NCBI GenBank assembly: GCA_025363605.1
Contig: JANYDO010000190.1
Span: 1-34,591 of the forward strand
DNA length: 34,591 nt
Origin: Candidatus Kapaibacterium sp.
GTDB lineage: Bacteria; Bacteroidota; Ignavibacteria; Kapaibacteriales; UBA4661
Reading direction: 5' to 3'
The notes under the pieces were generated by a model. The model had not been told where the DNA came from. It saw only the letters and a list, made by a program, of their open reading frames with translations, and made no database searches. Position numbers and translations under genes: made by a program. Each line of letters opens with the position of its first letter. Positions within the stretch are counted from its first letter, which is position 1. Shown one piece after another: positions 15,200-23,930 of this stretch.

Positions 15200-15766
15200 A
15201 TGGCTTTACGCTACGCAGGACGTATTATTCGGACGCTCGGCACGGGCGGACAAGTGGTAATTGGCGATTGCATCAAGCATTTTCAGGGCTTTCCTGCGGG
15301 TGCGGTGCTGCACGTCGGCTATTCATCAGCATTTGGCAAACCCTTTACCGTCAAAAGCTCGTCAGAATACGGCTCCGGGCGCTATGCGGTTACTTTTCAG
15401 GGTATTGTTTCTCCCGAAGCTGCATCATCGCTGAAGGAAATGGGCGTTTTTGTGGAAGAAGAACTTCTTCGTGCTCAAACGGCAACGCAGTATTTTGACG
15501 ATGAAATTATCGGTTCCAGCGTGGTCAACCGCGATACAGGCGAAGAACTGGGGCGCATCAAAGAAATTTGGGATACTCCTGCGAATGAAATTTGGGTGGT
15601 GGATTACCACGGAAAAGAGCTACCGATTCCGGTGATCGATGAGATTGTGAAGCACGTCAATATCAAGCGCAAGCAAGTTTCTATCTACGTTATGCCCGGA
15701 TTGCTCGAAATTGTTGAAAATACTCCGAATGATGACCGTGACGATGACGACGACGATGAAAACTAA
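15200..15766 (+). CDS. rimM: 16S rRNA processing/ribosome maturation factor RimM
   Basis: RimM binds the 30S subunit (with ribosomal protein uS19) and aids maturation of the 16S 3' domain. The 188-aa product has an N-terminal RimM beta-barrel (~1-90, starting ALRYAGRIIRTLGTGGQVVI) and a C-terminal PRC-barrel (~95-170) with the GEELGRIKEIWDTPANEIWVV and VSIYVMPGLLEI segments. Unusually, it finishes in a run of Asp residues (DDRDDDDDDEN). rimM normally lies in an rpsP-rimM-trmD-rplS operon; here it stands alone, 45 bp ahead of an oxidoreductase gene. The ATG at 15200 is a good match to the family start. No clear SD is seen. Confidence 0.9.
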   Translation: MALRYAGRIIRTLGTGGQVVIGDCIKHFQGFPAGAVLHVGYSSAFGKPFTVKSSSEYGSGRYAVTFQGIVSPEAASSLKEMGVFVEEELLRAQTATQYFDDEIIGSSVVNRDTGEELGRIKEIWDTPANEIWVVDYHGKELPIPVIDEIVKHVNIKRKQVSIYVMPGLLEIVENTPNDDRDDDDDDEN

Positions 15767-15811
15767 TGTTTTCTAAGCCGTCCAGTCTTTTCTCACCAAA
15801 TTTGTACGACT

Positions 15812-16864
15812 ATGCCCATTCAACGCTCTGCCTACCGCATGACTCGTGCGGGTTCTCTCGGTAATATGCACCTTGTCCGCGAAACGCTTCCTAATGCGCT
15901 TGAAAACGAGGTCTGTGTGGAAGTTCACGCCATCGGACTCAATTTCGCAGATATTTTCGCCATGATGGGTTTGTACAGCGCCACGCCGAAAGGTAGTTTC
16001 GTTCCGGGGCTGGAGTATGCAGGAATCGTGCGGTCTGTGGGCAGCAAGGTAACGCGCCTTGCTGTGGGAGACCGTGTTATGGGCGCTGTACGCTTTGGTG
16101 CATACACGACGCACGTGGTGATTGATGAAAACTACGTTTTACCGCTACCCGCAGACTGGACATTTGAAGAAGGTGCAGCCTTTACCGTGCAAGCACTGAC
16201 GGCGTATTATGCGCTTTTTCCGCTTGGGGCAATGCGTGAGGGCGCAACGGTGCTGATTCACAGTGCGGCGGGCGGCGTAGGCATTACGGCAAATCGCATT
16301 GCACAACACTTTGGCGCGTTTACGATTGGCTCAGTTGGAACGCTGGATAAAATTGAACTTTTACGCAAAGAAGGCTACGACCGCTTGTTTGTGCGCTCCG
16401 GCACGTCGTACCGTGCATCAAAGCACGACCTTGAGTCGGCACTTGGTGAGCGTCCGCTAACGCTTGTGCTGGACAGTTTGGGCGGTCACGCTTTGCAGGC
16501 AAGCTATGATGCGCTTGCGCCCGCAGGACGTGTGGTGTGCTTCGGTTCGGCAAGCATGGCATTTCAGGGAAAACGTCCGCCCTATCTTTCGCTGGCGTGG
16601 AAATGGCTTCAGCGACCGAAGTTTGATGCGCTGTCCATGATAGAGCAAAACAAGGCAGTGCTGGGCTTCAATCTTATTTGGCTGTGGGATAATGTTGGCG
16701 AAATGAAGCGCCTTATCGCAGAGATTCAAGCTCTGCCGCTTCCCAAGCCGCTTGTGGGGCATACGTTCCCGTTTGCAAATCTGCCGGAGGCAATAGCGAT
16801 GTTCCAGTCCGGCAAGACTGTCGGGAAAGTTGTGGTGCAGGTGGGAGATATGGAGCGGTCGTAG
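15812..16864 (+). CDS. MDR-family zinc-less quinone oxidoreductase-like protein
   Basis: The 350-aa protein belongs to the medium-chain dehydrogenase/reductase superfamily, close to the quinone oxidoreductase/VAT-1-like branch. It has a GroES-like N-terminal domain (IGLNFADIFAMMGLY, PGLEYAGIVRSVG, GDRVMG). The Rossmann domain has the HSAAGGVGITANRIAQ NADPH-binding loop. The catalytic zinc Cys/His ligands of alcohol dehydrogenases are absent, as usual for this branch. It probably reduces a quinone or enone with NADPH. It starts 45 bp after rimM and may be co-transcribed, although the functions are unrelated. It converges with hisA, with only 34 bp between the stops. Confidence 0.9.
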   Translation: MPIQRSAYRMTRAGSLGNMHLVRETLPNALENEVCVEVHAIGLNFADIFAMMGLYSATPKGSFVPGLEYAGIVRSVGSKVTRLAVGDRVMGAVRFGAYTTHVVIDENYVLPLPADWTFEEGAAFTVQALTAYYALFPLGAMREGATVLIHSAAGGVGITANRIAQHFGAFTIGSVGTLDKIELLRKEGYDRLFVRSGTSYRASKHDLESALGERPLTLVLDSLGGHALQASYDALAPAGRVVCFGSASMAFQGKRPPYLSLAWKWLQRPKFDALSMIEQNKAVLGFNLIWLWDNVGEMKRLIAEIQALPLPKPLVGHTFPFANLPEAIAMFQSGKTVGKVVVQVGDMERS

Positions 16865-16898
16865 CAGTGGCGCAGAGCTTGATACATTAAGTTGAGGT

Positions 16899-17618
16899 TT
16901 ATAAAAACCGCTTCAAATCAGGAATAGTGAGCGTTCCTTCGTACAAGGCTTTGCCGATGATTGCTCCCCAAACACCGATAGATTCTAATTCCTCAAGGTC
17001 GTGCATGGATGACACACCGCCGCTTGCAATCAAATGGAGTGCAGGGCGCTCATCCCGAATACGCCGATAGAGGTCGTTTGCCGAACCCTGCATCATGCCG
17101 TCCTTGCTGATGTCGGTACACATTGCGTATTGAATGCCTTGCGCTTCATATTCTGCGAGAAATTCCATGAGAGAGATTTCCGTTACTTCTTCCCAGCCGC
17201 TCACGGCAATTCGCTCCTCGCGGACATCGGCAGCAAGAATAATTGCTTCTGCGCCCCGCTCACTAATCCACCGCAAGAACATTTCCCGATTTTTGACGGC
17301 GACGCTTCCCGCCGTTATTTGACGCGCTCCGCTCTCAAAAGCAATCCGTACATCGTCGTCGGACTGTATGCCGCCGCCAAAGTCCACGTGCAGCATCTCA
17401 GCGTGGCGCGTAATTTGCTCCAGCGTCCGATAATTGACAATCTGCTTTGCCTTCGCGCCGTCCAGATCCACGACGTGTAAGCGCTTTATACCAGCATCCT
17501 GAAAGCGCATTGCTACGTCAACAGGAGATTCATCGTACACAGTTTTTGCGGCGTACTGCCCTTGGGCAAGGCGAACGCATTTGCCGTCAATAATGTCAAT
17601 AGCAGGAATAATGTGCAT
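16899..17618 (-). CDS. hisA: ProFAR isomerase (HisA), histidine biosynthesis
   Basis: HisA opens the ribose ring of ProFAR by an Amadori rearrangement to give PRFAR, the fourth step of histidine synthesis. The 239-aa TIM barrel is of normal length and starts MHIIPAIDIIDGK, with the first catalytic Asp at 8. The second catalytic Asp is probably D131 (LAADVR). Both phosphate-binding halves are visible: GGGIQS and ITAGSVAVKN, then CTDISKDGM and ASGGVSS. The track start at 17723 adds residues without family similarity; the ATG at 17618 is the standard start. No other his gene is adjacent. It lies 61 bp downstream of the receiver-kinase gene on the same strand, so it may share a transcript with it and malQ. 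Confidence 0.95.
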   Translation of the reverse strand: MHIIPAIDIIDGKCVRLAQGQYAAKTVYDESPVDVAMRFQDAGIKRLHVVDLDGAKAKQIVNYRTLEQITRHAEMLHVDFGGGIQSDDDVRIAFESGARQITAGSVAVKNREMFLRWISERGAEAIILAADVREERIAVSGWEEVTEISLMEFLAEYEAQGIQYAMCTDISKDGMMQGSANDLYRRIRDERPALHLIASGGVSSMHDLEELESIGVWGAIIGKALYEGTLTIPDLKRFL

Positions 17619-17679
17619 CGTGCGAAAAAGGTTAAGACTGGAGGGAATAAAAAAACAAGAACTCAAAAAGAAAGCAGCA

Positions 17680-18786
17680 TCACAGGCGGGCTTTGGGCAA
17701 GGTAAAGGAGAAGGTCGAACCATGATTTTTCACGCTTTCGACTCGCAGATCACCCCTGTTTTTTTCGGCAAGCTCGCGGCAGAAAAGAACACCAAGCCCA
17801 GTGCCTTTTTCGCCGAATGTGCCGAGCGTCGTAAATTCGTTCTCTGGCTCCAGAAGGCGCACAATATCTTCCTCGCTAATACCGATACCGGTATCTTCGA
17901 CCGAAATACGCACCATTTCGCCTTCGTCGTTGCTACTGACGGTAACTTTACCGCCAAGGGGCGTGAATTTTACTGCGTTGTAGAGCAAATTGCGCAAAAT
18001 AGCCTCTGTCATGCGTTCATCGGCGAAGATTTTCGTTTCTTCGGGAACCGCATTGACAAGGGTGATTTTTTTATGGGAAGAATTTGCCGAGAGAAGCGAG
18101 ATAACACGCTGGGTATTGGGCTGCACATCGAAATTACGAGGCGTGGCAGACATACCGCCAATTTGCAAGCGCGACCATTCTAAGAACGAATCGAGCAAGC
18201 CGTAGGTGGACTGGACGGTTTCGTTCATCAGTTGAAGCGTTTCATCAAATTCTTCCGGCGACATATCGGTATATTTCGCCGACATAAGTTCTGCAAGCCC
18301 GATGACACCGGTGAATGCACTTTTAAGATCGTGCGTCATCAGCGCAAGAAACTTATCACGCGTGAGCGAAACATTCGCAAGCGGGGAAAGTTTTTCCGAC
18401 ATCACGCGACGGGTCATTTCGTGTCTGTCCAGTCGGGCTTGGATAGCTTTAATCAGATCTTCGGTGCTAAAGGGCTTCCATAAGTAATCGTCCGCACCAA
18501 GATTCATTCCCTGACGAATATCGTGTTTTTCGGCTTTTGCCGACAAAAAGAGAAACGGAATATCGGCTGTTTTGGGGTCGTTTCGCAAGGTACTAAGCAC
18601 ACCGTAGCCATCCATTTCCGGCATCATAATATCACATATCACGAGGCTGGGGTGAGCATCATGTGCCATTTGCACTCCTTCAAGCCCGTTGGAAGCCATG
18701 AAGGTTTTATAGCCTTCCAACTTCAATACGAGGTTGATTTGTGTGCGAATGTGCTTGTTGTCATCAATAATTAGGATGCTCGTCAT
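17680..18786 (-). CDS. Soluble hybrid response regulator-histidine kinase
   Basis: This 368-aa signalling protein has an N-terminal receiver domain (1-118) with the phospho-acceptor Asp52 in CDIMMPEMDGYG, acidic pair D8/D9 and Lys104 (WKPF). It continues with a dimerisation/phosphotransfer domain whose H-box MTHDLKSAFTGV carries His152. A HATPase domain follows with N-box NLLYNA (266-271), G1 DTGIGI (298) and G2 GTGLGV (328). No transmembrane or PAS segment is present, so it is cytoplasmic. The order receiver-then-kinase suggests the receiver controls the attached kinase, with the signal coming from another kinase. It begins 26 bp after malQ and is followed by hisA, so the three may form an operon; a link to carbon storage is speculative. 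No separate cognate regulator is nearby. Confidence 0.93.
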   Translation of the reverse strand: MTSILIIDDNKHIRTQINLVLKLEGYKTFMASNGLEGVQMAHDAHPSLVICDIMMPEMDGYGVLSTLRNDPKTADIPFLFLSAKAEKHDIRQGMNLGADDYLWKPFSTEDLIKAIQARLDRHEMTRRVMSEKLSPLANVSLTRDKFLALMTHDLKSAFTGVIGLAELMSAKYTDMSPEEFDETLQLMNETVQSTYGLLDSFLEWSRLQIGGMSATPRNFDVQPNTQRVISLLSANSSHKKITLVNAVPEETKIFADERMTEAILRNLLYNAVKFTPLGGKVTVSSNDEGEMVRISVEDTGIGISEEDIVRLLEPENEFTTLGTFGEKGTGLGVLFCRELAEKNRGDLRVESVKNHGSTFSFTLPKARL

Positions 18787-18812
18787 AGTGAGTTCTTTAG
18801 TATCTGCGATTC

Positions 18813-20375
18813 TTAAATGGTGGATTCCAGCTTTACGGCTTCTTTTTCAATCGGTTCAAGCCGATTGGCAATTCGTGCTAATTTCGCAAGCATTGTGATA
18901 TGCCACTCCCCAAGCTGGTTTAGAAGTAGGCGATAACCCCAGTTACCATCGGCTTTGCCGGGAAAATTCATGCGAGACTCTGTGCCAAGTGTGAGAATGT
19001 CTTGCAAAGGAATAATGGCGTACAGTGCTGTGGAAAGATATGCCGCACGAATCATTTCCCAAACAACTTCCTGCTCACTGGAAGCACGCAGATACTCAAG
19101 AGCATTGCGTTTGCGGTCGTCGCTGCAAGAGCGGAACCAGCCGAGCGTAGTGTCGTTGTCGTGCGTACCGGTATAGACTACGCAGTCCGTCTCGTAGTTG
19201 TGCGGCAGAAAGCCGTCGGTCGGGTCGCCGCCTTCATAGCCGAATTGCAGAATTTTCATCCCCGGCATACCAAATTCCTTACGCAGCGCCGTTACTTCCG
19301 GCGTTATCAAGCCTAAATCTTCTGCAATCACGGGCAAATCACCGAATCGTTTTTTCATTGCTTTGAAGAGCTTTTGTCCCGGAGCAAGTACCCACTTTCC
19401 TTTCATCGCGGTCGCTTCGCCAAAAGGAACTTCCCAGAATGCCTCGAAGCCTCGAAAATGGTCAACGCGGACAATATCATAAAGTTCTAAGCATTTCTGG
19501 AAACGGTCGCCCCACCATGTAAAATTATCTTTTTCCATTTGTGTCCAGTTGTAATGCGGATTGCCCCAGAGCTGCCCCGTAGCGGAGAAGTAATCCGGCG
19601 GCACTCCGGCAACGTGCGTCGGCAAGGCATTGTCGTCTAATCGAAATACTTCTTTTTTCGACCACACATCAGCAGAGTCGTATGCCACAAAAATCGGAAT
19701 ATCGCCGACCAGTGCTACGCCTTTTGTACTTGCATATTTTCGTAAGGTTTGCCATTGCGTCGCAAATTCATATTGCAAAAAGGTATGCAGTTCGATGAGG
19801 TGAGCATATTTTTTACGAGCAGCGTCCATTGCTTTTTTCTCACGGAGGCGGTCTGCTTGTTCCCATTTATCCCACGGTTGACCACCGTATTTACCGTCTT
19901 TGAGTGCAACAAAAAGCGCAAAATCCGGCAGCCATGAATCATTATTTTTACAGAATGTAGCAAAGTCAGTAGCGTCTTTTTTAGTCGGCTTTGCACTAAA
20001 ATGAACAAAGGCTTTTTCAAGCAAGCCCATTTTGAAAGGAATAACGGTACCAAAATCTACGTGAGTATCGGGAAATTCGGGTACATGAGTCAAGTCATTG
20101 TCCGTTAAATACCCCCGCTCTTTCAGCATATCGGGGCTAATGAGCAAGTGATTACCCGCCATTGCCGAGTAGGAATAATACGGACTGTTGCCATAGCCGG
20201 TTGGCGTGAGAGGAAGCACTTGCCAGAGGCGCTGCTGCGCGGTGGCGAGAAAATCCACAAATTGGAACGAGGATTTGCCCATATCACCAATACCAAAACG
20301 GCAAGGAAGCGAGGTAATATGTGCCAGCACACCCGCCGAGCGCGAAAAAAGGCGTTGATACGTAGAGAAAGCCAT
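18813..20375 (-). CDS. malQ: 4-alpha-glucanotransferase (amylomaltase, GH77)
   Basis: MalQ moves segments of alpha-1,4-glucan between acceptors and releases glucose, in glycogen/maltodextrin metabolism. The 520-aa protein is of normal GH77 length. It has AGVLAHITSLPCRFGIGD near the N-terminus, VGDIPIFVAYDSADVWSKK, the nucleophile region IVRVDHFRGFEAFW (Asp about 305), the acid/base AEDLGLITPEV (Glu about 352) and the third acidic residue in TGTHDNDTTLGWF. The track start at 20504 adds a stretch outside the family; the ATG at 20375 matches the fold. It is followed after 26 bp by the receiver-kinase gene. No glycogen synthesis or debranching genes are adjacent. Confidence 0.96.
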   Translation of the reverse strand: MAFSTYQRLFSRSAGVLAHITSLPCRFGIGDMGKSSFQFVDFLATAQQRLWQVLPLTPTGYGNSPYYSYSAMAGNHLLISPDMLKERGYLTDNDLTHVPEFPDTHVDFGTVIPFKMGLLEKAFVHFSAKPTKKDATDFATFCKNNDSWLPDFALFVALKDGKYGGQPWDKWEQADRLREKKAMDAARKKYAHLIELHTFLQYEFATQWQTLRKYASTKGVALVGDIPIFVAYDSADVWSKKEVFRLDDNALPTHVAGVPPDYFSATGQLWGNPHYNWTQMEKDNFTWWGDRFQKCLELYDIVRVDHFRGFEAFWEVPFGEATAMKGKWVLAPGQKLFKAMKKRFGDLPVIAEDLGLITPEVTALRKEFGMPGMKILQFGYEGGDPTDGFLPHNYETDCVVYTGTHDNDTTLGWFRSCSDDRKRNALEYLRASSEQEVVWEMIRAAYLSTALYAIIPLQDILTLGTESRMNFPGKADGNWGYRLLLNQLGEWHITMLAKLARIANRLEPIEKEAVKLESTI

Positions 20376-20581
20376 AATGCTCAGAAAATAGAAAATGACA
20401 AAGAAAATAGACGGGTAATGAGCAAAAGACCGCAAAAACAACCGAGAACATCTGCCCACAAACGTTGTGAAAACGTCGTAATCTAGGGAAATTCGTTCAA
20501 TCACACAAGCGATTTATACATAGCCAATAGGCAATCGAATGAAAAAGATTGTACCGGCTACGAACAATTTCCGTAGAACGT

Positions 20582-23500
20582 TTAGCGTACAATAACTATT
20601 TGCCGTACAGACCGCTTCGTGCCTGCCTGCACAACACAGAAATATACGCCCGCCTCCAGCCCTTGAGTTCCCACAATCACGTCCGTTTCGCCCGCTTGCA
20701 ATGCACCTTCATAAACACTCATGCGCTCTATGCCGTCTGCTGTGTAGAGTTTGATGCTAATATCCACTTCTTCGCTGACCATGACGCGCACCGTTGCTGC
20801 TTCCGATGCAGGTTGGGGACGGGTGTTCACAATAGCAAGCACCGTCGGCGTAGAAATGGTGCGTAAACGAATTTGCACATCACAGCGTGAATCTATTATC
20901 CGCACCGGCGCAATACCCGTTCCACGCAGGATAAGTGTATCGCCGAGACAATTCCCACCGATAATGAGGGTGTCGCGGTAGTCTTGGGCTTCTATGGGCG
21001 CAAAGCAGACACTGATGCGACTCGTCGCACCGGGAGCAATAGTGAAAGGAAGTTGCGAAACAGGTATGGAAAAAATTTGGTTACGCTGTGGCGCAAGCGC
21101 GAAGCGGGTAAGCGGTGTCTGCCCGACGTTACGGTATTGCAACGTGATGCAGTTCGTTGTTCCGCCAATCGTCGTTTCGTTGAAATTTCCCGATGTGGTG
21201 CGGTCACCGACCAATTCTACCGTGAAGCCGGGGATTATATCGCGCAATGTCAGCACATTCCCCGACGAATCGCGCACTTGTAGCGTATAAAGAGCATCCC
21301 GTCTGGGATTGGTAACGGTGATAATACTTCGCGTTCGCACACCGCCTATGCTATCAGTGCGAAGTGTACAGTTCACCAGCGTTTCTGCGACAACAGACGC
21401 AATTCCTGATGAAAACACACCATCTTCAAGGAAATCAAACGCAATGCGCTGTCCGCAAGCGTCGGGCTGTTGCTGAGAAACGGGCGCAGAGCGGTCAGTC
21501 TGCGATTCAAAACTAACAATAGATACCGCCCGGCTTGCACACGTGCTTCCTACACGAAGGGTGTCCGTAAAAATACCGTCTTGGAAAGCGTGATAACTCA
21601 CCGTGAGTGTGTCGCTTGCTCCGGCTGCAATGACAATGGGGAGCGTCGTGCCCACAATTTGCAATCCGACAGCCCCCTGCACAAATCGAAGTGTCGAAAT
21701 AGTTTGCGCTGTCGAGCCGTAGTTCGTCAGAACAATTGGAAACGCTCGTGTTCTGCCGGTTGGTATTTGGAACCGCAGAGTGGGAGCGTTTCCGACAGCA
21801 CCTTGTCCTGCCAAGCCAATGGTAAAGCCATAGACCGGCACGTTACGCCGAGTGACGAAACCCACCGAATCTCGCGCTTCCACGCTAAAACCGCCATCGG
21901 CGTATGGATTAATCAGGTCGGCACGGAATCGCACCGAATCGGCATAGCGTATAAATGGCTCGACCATAAGGCGCACGTTCGCAAGTGTCGTCGGAGCAAG
22001 CCTTACGCTGTCAATGCGCGAGTCAGTGACAAGGGTATCAAGCACAACGCCGCTCACGCCCGAACATTCGGGTCGCAGTACGATTTGCGGCGGGTCGCGG
22101 TCAGGTGCAATCACGCGCAGTTTCCCGCCTCCGATGTAGCCGTAAGAATTTGCCTGTCCGTAGCCATAGACATAAATGCCAAAGCCGGAATCCGCACGTG
22201 CCGTGTGTACGCCTGCATTTACACGAAAATTGCCATAGACATATCCTGAATTAGCAATAGGACGGAAGACTTGTGGGAGAGACTGACCATCGAAGAGCAG
22301 CGAATTTACGCCGTTGGAATGAATGACAATCGTGACATAATGCTCGGTAAACGATTCGTTTCCCGCCGCTCCAACATCGCGGACACGGACATTGATAAAT
22401 CGGTAACTCTTGTCGTATTGCTCGACTGTCGGAATGACCATCATAAAAGGGTCGCCGACCTGCGCCCCTACGCCTCCGCCGATGCCACTCGGCGTTGCCG
22501 TCTTTTTGAATTGTGCCACCAGAACTTGCTCGTTTGCCGTTATCCAGCCATCTTGCGGTAGAGGTGCTTCGTAGAACTGTCCTGCATTGAGTGTGACAAG
22601 CGGCTGCCCGTTCAGCAAAACGCGCGTGTTGTCGTAGGCGGCAAGCACTCTATAAATATCGCTTCCGGCTATTGCTTGAATCGTTGGCTGTGCGTGGTTC
22701 ACAAGAAATACGCTTTTGCCCCATGTTTCCACAGGCGGTATCTGTTCTACAAGGTGGTCGCGCGAACTGAGAGACGATTTGAACTGAATGGGCAATAATG
22801 CTCGTTGGTGACTACCGAAGACTGCTACAGGCTTTGTGGCTTTGACGCGCGAACCAGTCAAGTCGCCACGACCATTATCAAGCCGCGTATCTGCCTGCAA
22901 AAGATAGCTTTCGCCACGCTGAAGACGAATAGTTTGTGTCGTGGTGGATTGGCTGGGAAAGGTTGGTGTTGTGCGCGTGATGGTAACATCGGTGTTGTCT
23001 GCTACCGCTACCACAGCAAATTGCGACGGCGTATCGTTGCCAACGGTATTGTTAAAAAATGGCAAGCCTGAGCCATCGCTGGTATAGGACATCACCACAT
23101 AGTCGCGTCCAAGTGCTGGCACGGGCAGCACCAAATGTGCATCGCTGGTGAAGCGTGCTTGATTCAGCGCATAGACCGTCACTTCGTCATTTGCTTCGAT
23201 GCGAAAATACTGCGGGGCGACTTTCTCGCTCTGCACAGCCGGATTCAAACTTCCATTGCTGTTAAAGCCTTCCAATTCAAGGTCGCCGTAATTGATGGAA
23301 AAGGTGTAAATTTGCGTGGGGTCGGGTAAGGAGAAGCCGCGCACCGTCTCGCGTCCGAAGCGGTTACGATAGGTGATGCGCCCGCTCGTGGCTTTGTCGC
23401 AAGTGACAAAAATAAATAGCGAATCGCGCGTATTCGACGTGTCGCGCCCTTCTTCATGAAAATTCGGCAAAAAAACCATGTAGAAATCTTTACCCCGACT

Positions 23501-23617
23501 GGAGCGCGTCGTGTCGTTACGTGACAAAGGGGTTTGCGCAAGCGTTTCGGTGCCGAGAGAGAGCAAGCCAAAGAGGATAACAAAAAGGAGTCGTGACAAT
23601 GTGATTCGTTGCGGCAT
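20582..23617 (-). CDS. Secreted IgGFc-binding-domain protein with T9SS sorting tail
   Basis: The 1011-aa protein has a signal peptide (LSRLLFVILFGLLSLGTETLAQ) and then a long N-terminal domain (~40-490) similar to IgGFc-binding protein N-terminal domains. Signs of that domain are GKDFYMVFLPNFHE, VTVYALNQARFTSDAHLVLPVPALGRDY, KPVAVFGSHQ and DHLVEQIPPVETWGKSVFLV. The middle (~515-915) has 'choice-of-anchor'-like beta domains with ITVTNPRRDALYTL and LQYRNVGQTPLTRF types. The last ~80 residues are a T9SS type A sorting domain (SIKLYTADGIERMSVYEG...GVYFCVVQAG). It is predicted to be exposed on or released from the surface; the binding partner is unknown. The start at 23617 (ATG) is preferred to the TTG at 23641. 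No obvious terminator was seen downstream (20505-20581). Confidence 0.88.
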   Translation of the reverse strand: MPQRITLSRLLFVILFGLLSLGTETLAQTPLSRNDTTRSSRGKDFYMVFLPNFHEEGRDTSNTRDSLFIFVTCDKATSGRITYRNRFGRETVRGFSLPDPTQIYTFSINYGDLELEGFNSNGSLNPAVQSEKVAPQYFRIEANDEVTVYALNQARFTSDAHLVLPVPALGRDYVVMSYTSDGSGLPFFNNTVGNDTPSQFAVVAVADNTDVTITRTTPTFPSQSTTTQTIRLQRGESYLLQADTRLDNGRGDLTGSRVKATKPVAVFGSHQRALLPIQFKSSLSSRDHLVEQIPPVETWGKSVFLVNHAQPTIQAIAGSDIYRVLAAYDNTRVLLNGQPLVTLNAGQFYEAPLPQDGWITANEQVLVAQFKKTATPSGIGGGVGAQVGDPFMMVIPTVEQYDKSYRFINVRVRDVGAAGNESFTEHYVTIVIHSNGVNSLLFDGQSLPQVFRPIANSGYVYGNFRVNAGVHTARADSGFGIYVYGYGQANSYGYIGGGKLRVIAPDRDPPQIVLRPECSGVSGVVLDTLVTDSRIDSVRLAPTTLANVRLMVEPFIRYADSVRFRADLINPYADGGFSVEARDSVGFVTRRNVPVYGFTIGLAGQGAVGNAPTLRFQIPTGRTRAFPIVLTNYGSTAQTISTLRFVQGAVGLQIVGTTLPIVIAAGASDTLTVSYHAFQDGIFTDTLRVGSTCASRAVSIVSFESQTDRSAPVSQQQPDACGQRIAFDFLEDGVFSSGIASVVAETLVNCTLRTDSIGGVRTRSIITVTNPRRDALYTLQVRDSSGNVLTLRDIIPGFTVELVGDRTTSGNFNETTIGGTTNCITLQYRNVGQTPLTRFALAPQRNQIFSIPVSQLPFTIAPGATSRISVCFAPIEAQDYRDTLIIGGNCLGDTLILRGTGIAPVRIIDSRCDVQIRLRTISTPTVLAIVNTRPQPASEAATVRVMVSEEVDISIKLYTADGIERMSVYEGALQAGETDVIVGTQGLEAGVYFCVVQAGTKRSVRQIVIVR

Positions 23618-23777
23618 GACGGTGTGTGGTTTTTGCGACAAATAGAGAACACAGGCGCTTCATAATGCGTTTGTTTAGAAGCAATTACATTTCGCCTAAG
23701 CAAAAGAATGATACAGTAGCAAGAAGGTTACAGGTACGGCGGTAAAATACAAAAAAGAATTGCCGCACCCGCGTGGA

Positions 23778-23813
23778 AGTGTGAAAAAAGTATGCTTAAC
23801 ACTCTTTAACACT
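23778..23813 (+). promoter_or_regulatory. TTAACACT repeats beside the S41 protease promoter
   Basis: TTAACACT occurs at 23796-23803 and again at 23806-23813, a 10-nt period equal to one helical turn. AGTGTGAA at 23778-23785 is an inverted copy with one mismatch. The array ends 3 nt before the -33 element, where a transcription factor could contact RNA polymerase. The rest of the 313-bp gap 23618-23930 holds this array, the promoter and a 5' leader; no other feature was seen. Confidence 0.4.
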
Positions 23814-23816
23814 TCC

Positions 23817-23850
23817 TTTGCCCAAAGTCCCTGTTTTTTCCGTAACTTTG
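23817..23850 (+). promoter_or_regulatory. Bacteroidota-type promoter for the S41 protease
   Basis: TTTG at 23817-23820 and TAACTTTG at 23843-23850 are spaced by 22 nt, fitting the TTTG/TTG - TAnnTTTG consensus. A transcript would begin near 23857 and leave a leader of about 75 nt before the ATG at 23931. Confidence 0.7.
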
Positions 23851-23930
23851 CAATGCAATAAAGCGTCTAATCAGTGTTATCAAGCACGATAGTATTTTTT
23901 ATTTCTCTCTCCATTTCCCCCACAACACCC

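Noticed and set aside
14401-15498. 365-aa plus-strand ORF
   Set aside because: It lies opposite the GT4 gene and runs into rimM in another frame. It has no family features and is Arg/Cys-rich like an antisense shadow.
21470-22249. 259-aa plus-strand ORF
   Set aside because: It lies opposite the IgGFc-domain gene, with composition typical of a shadow frame.
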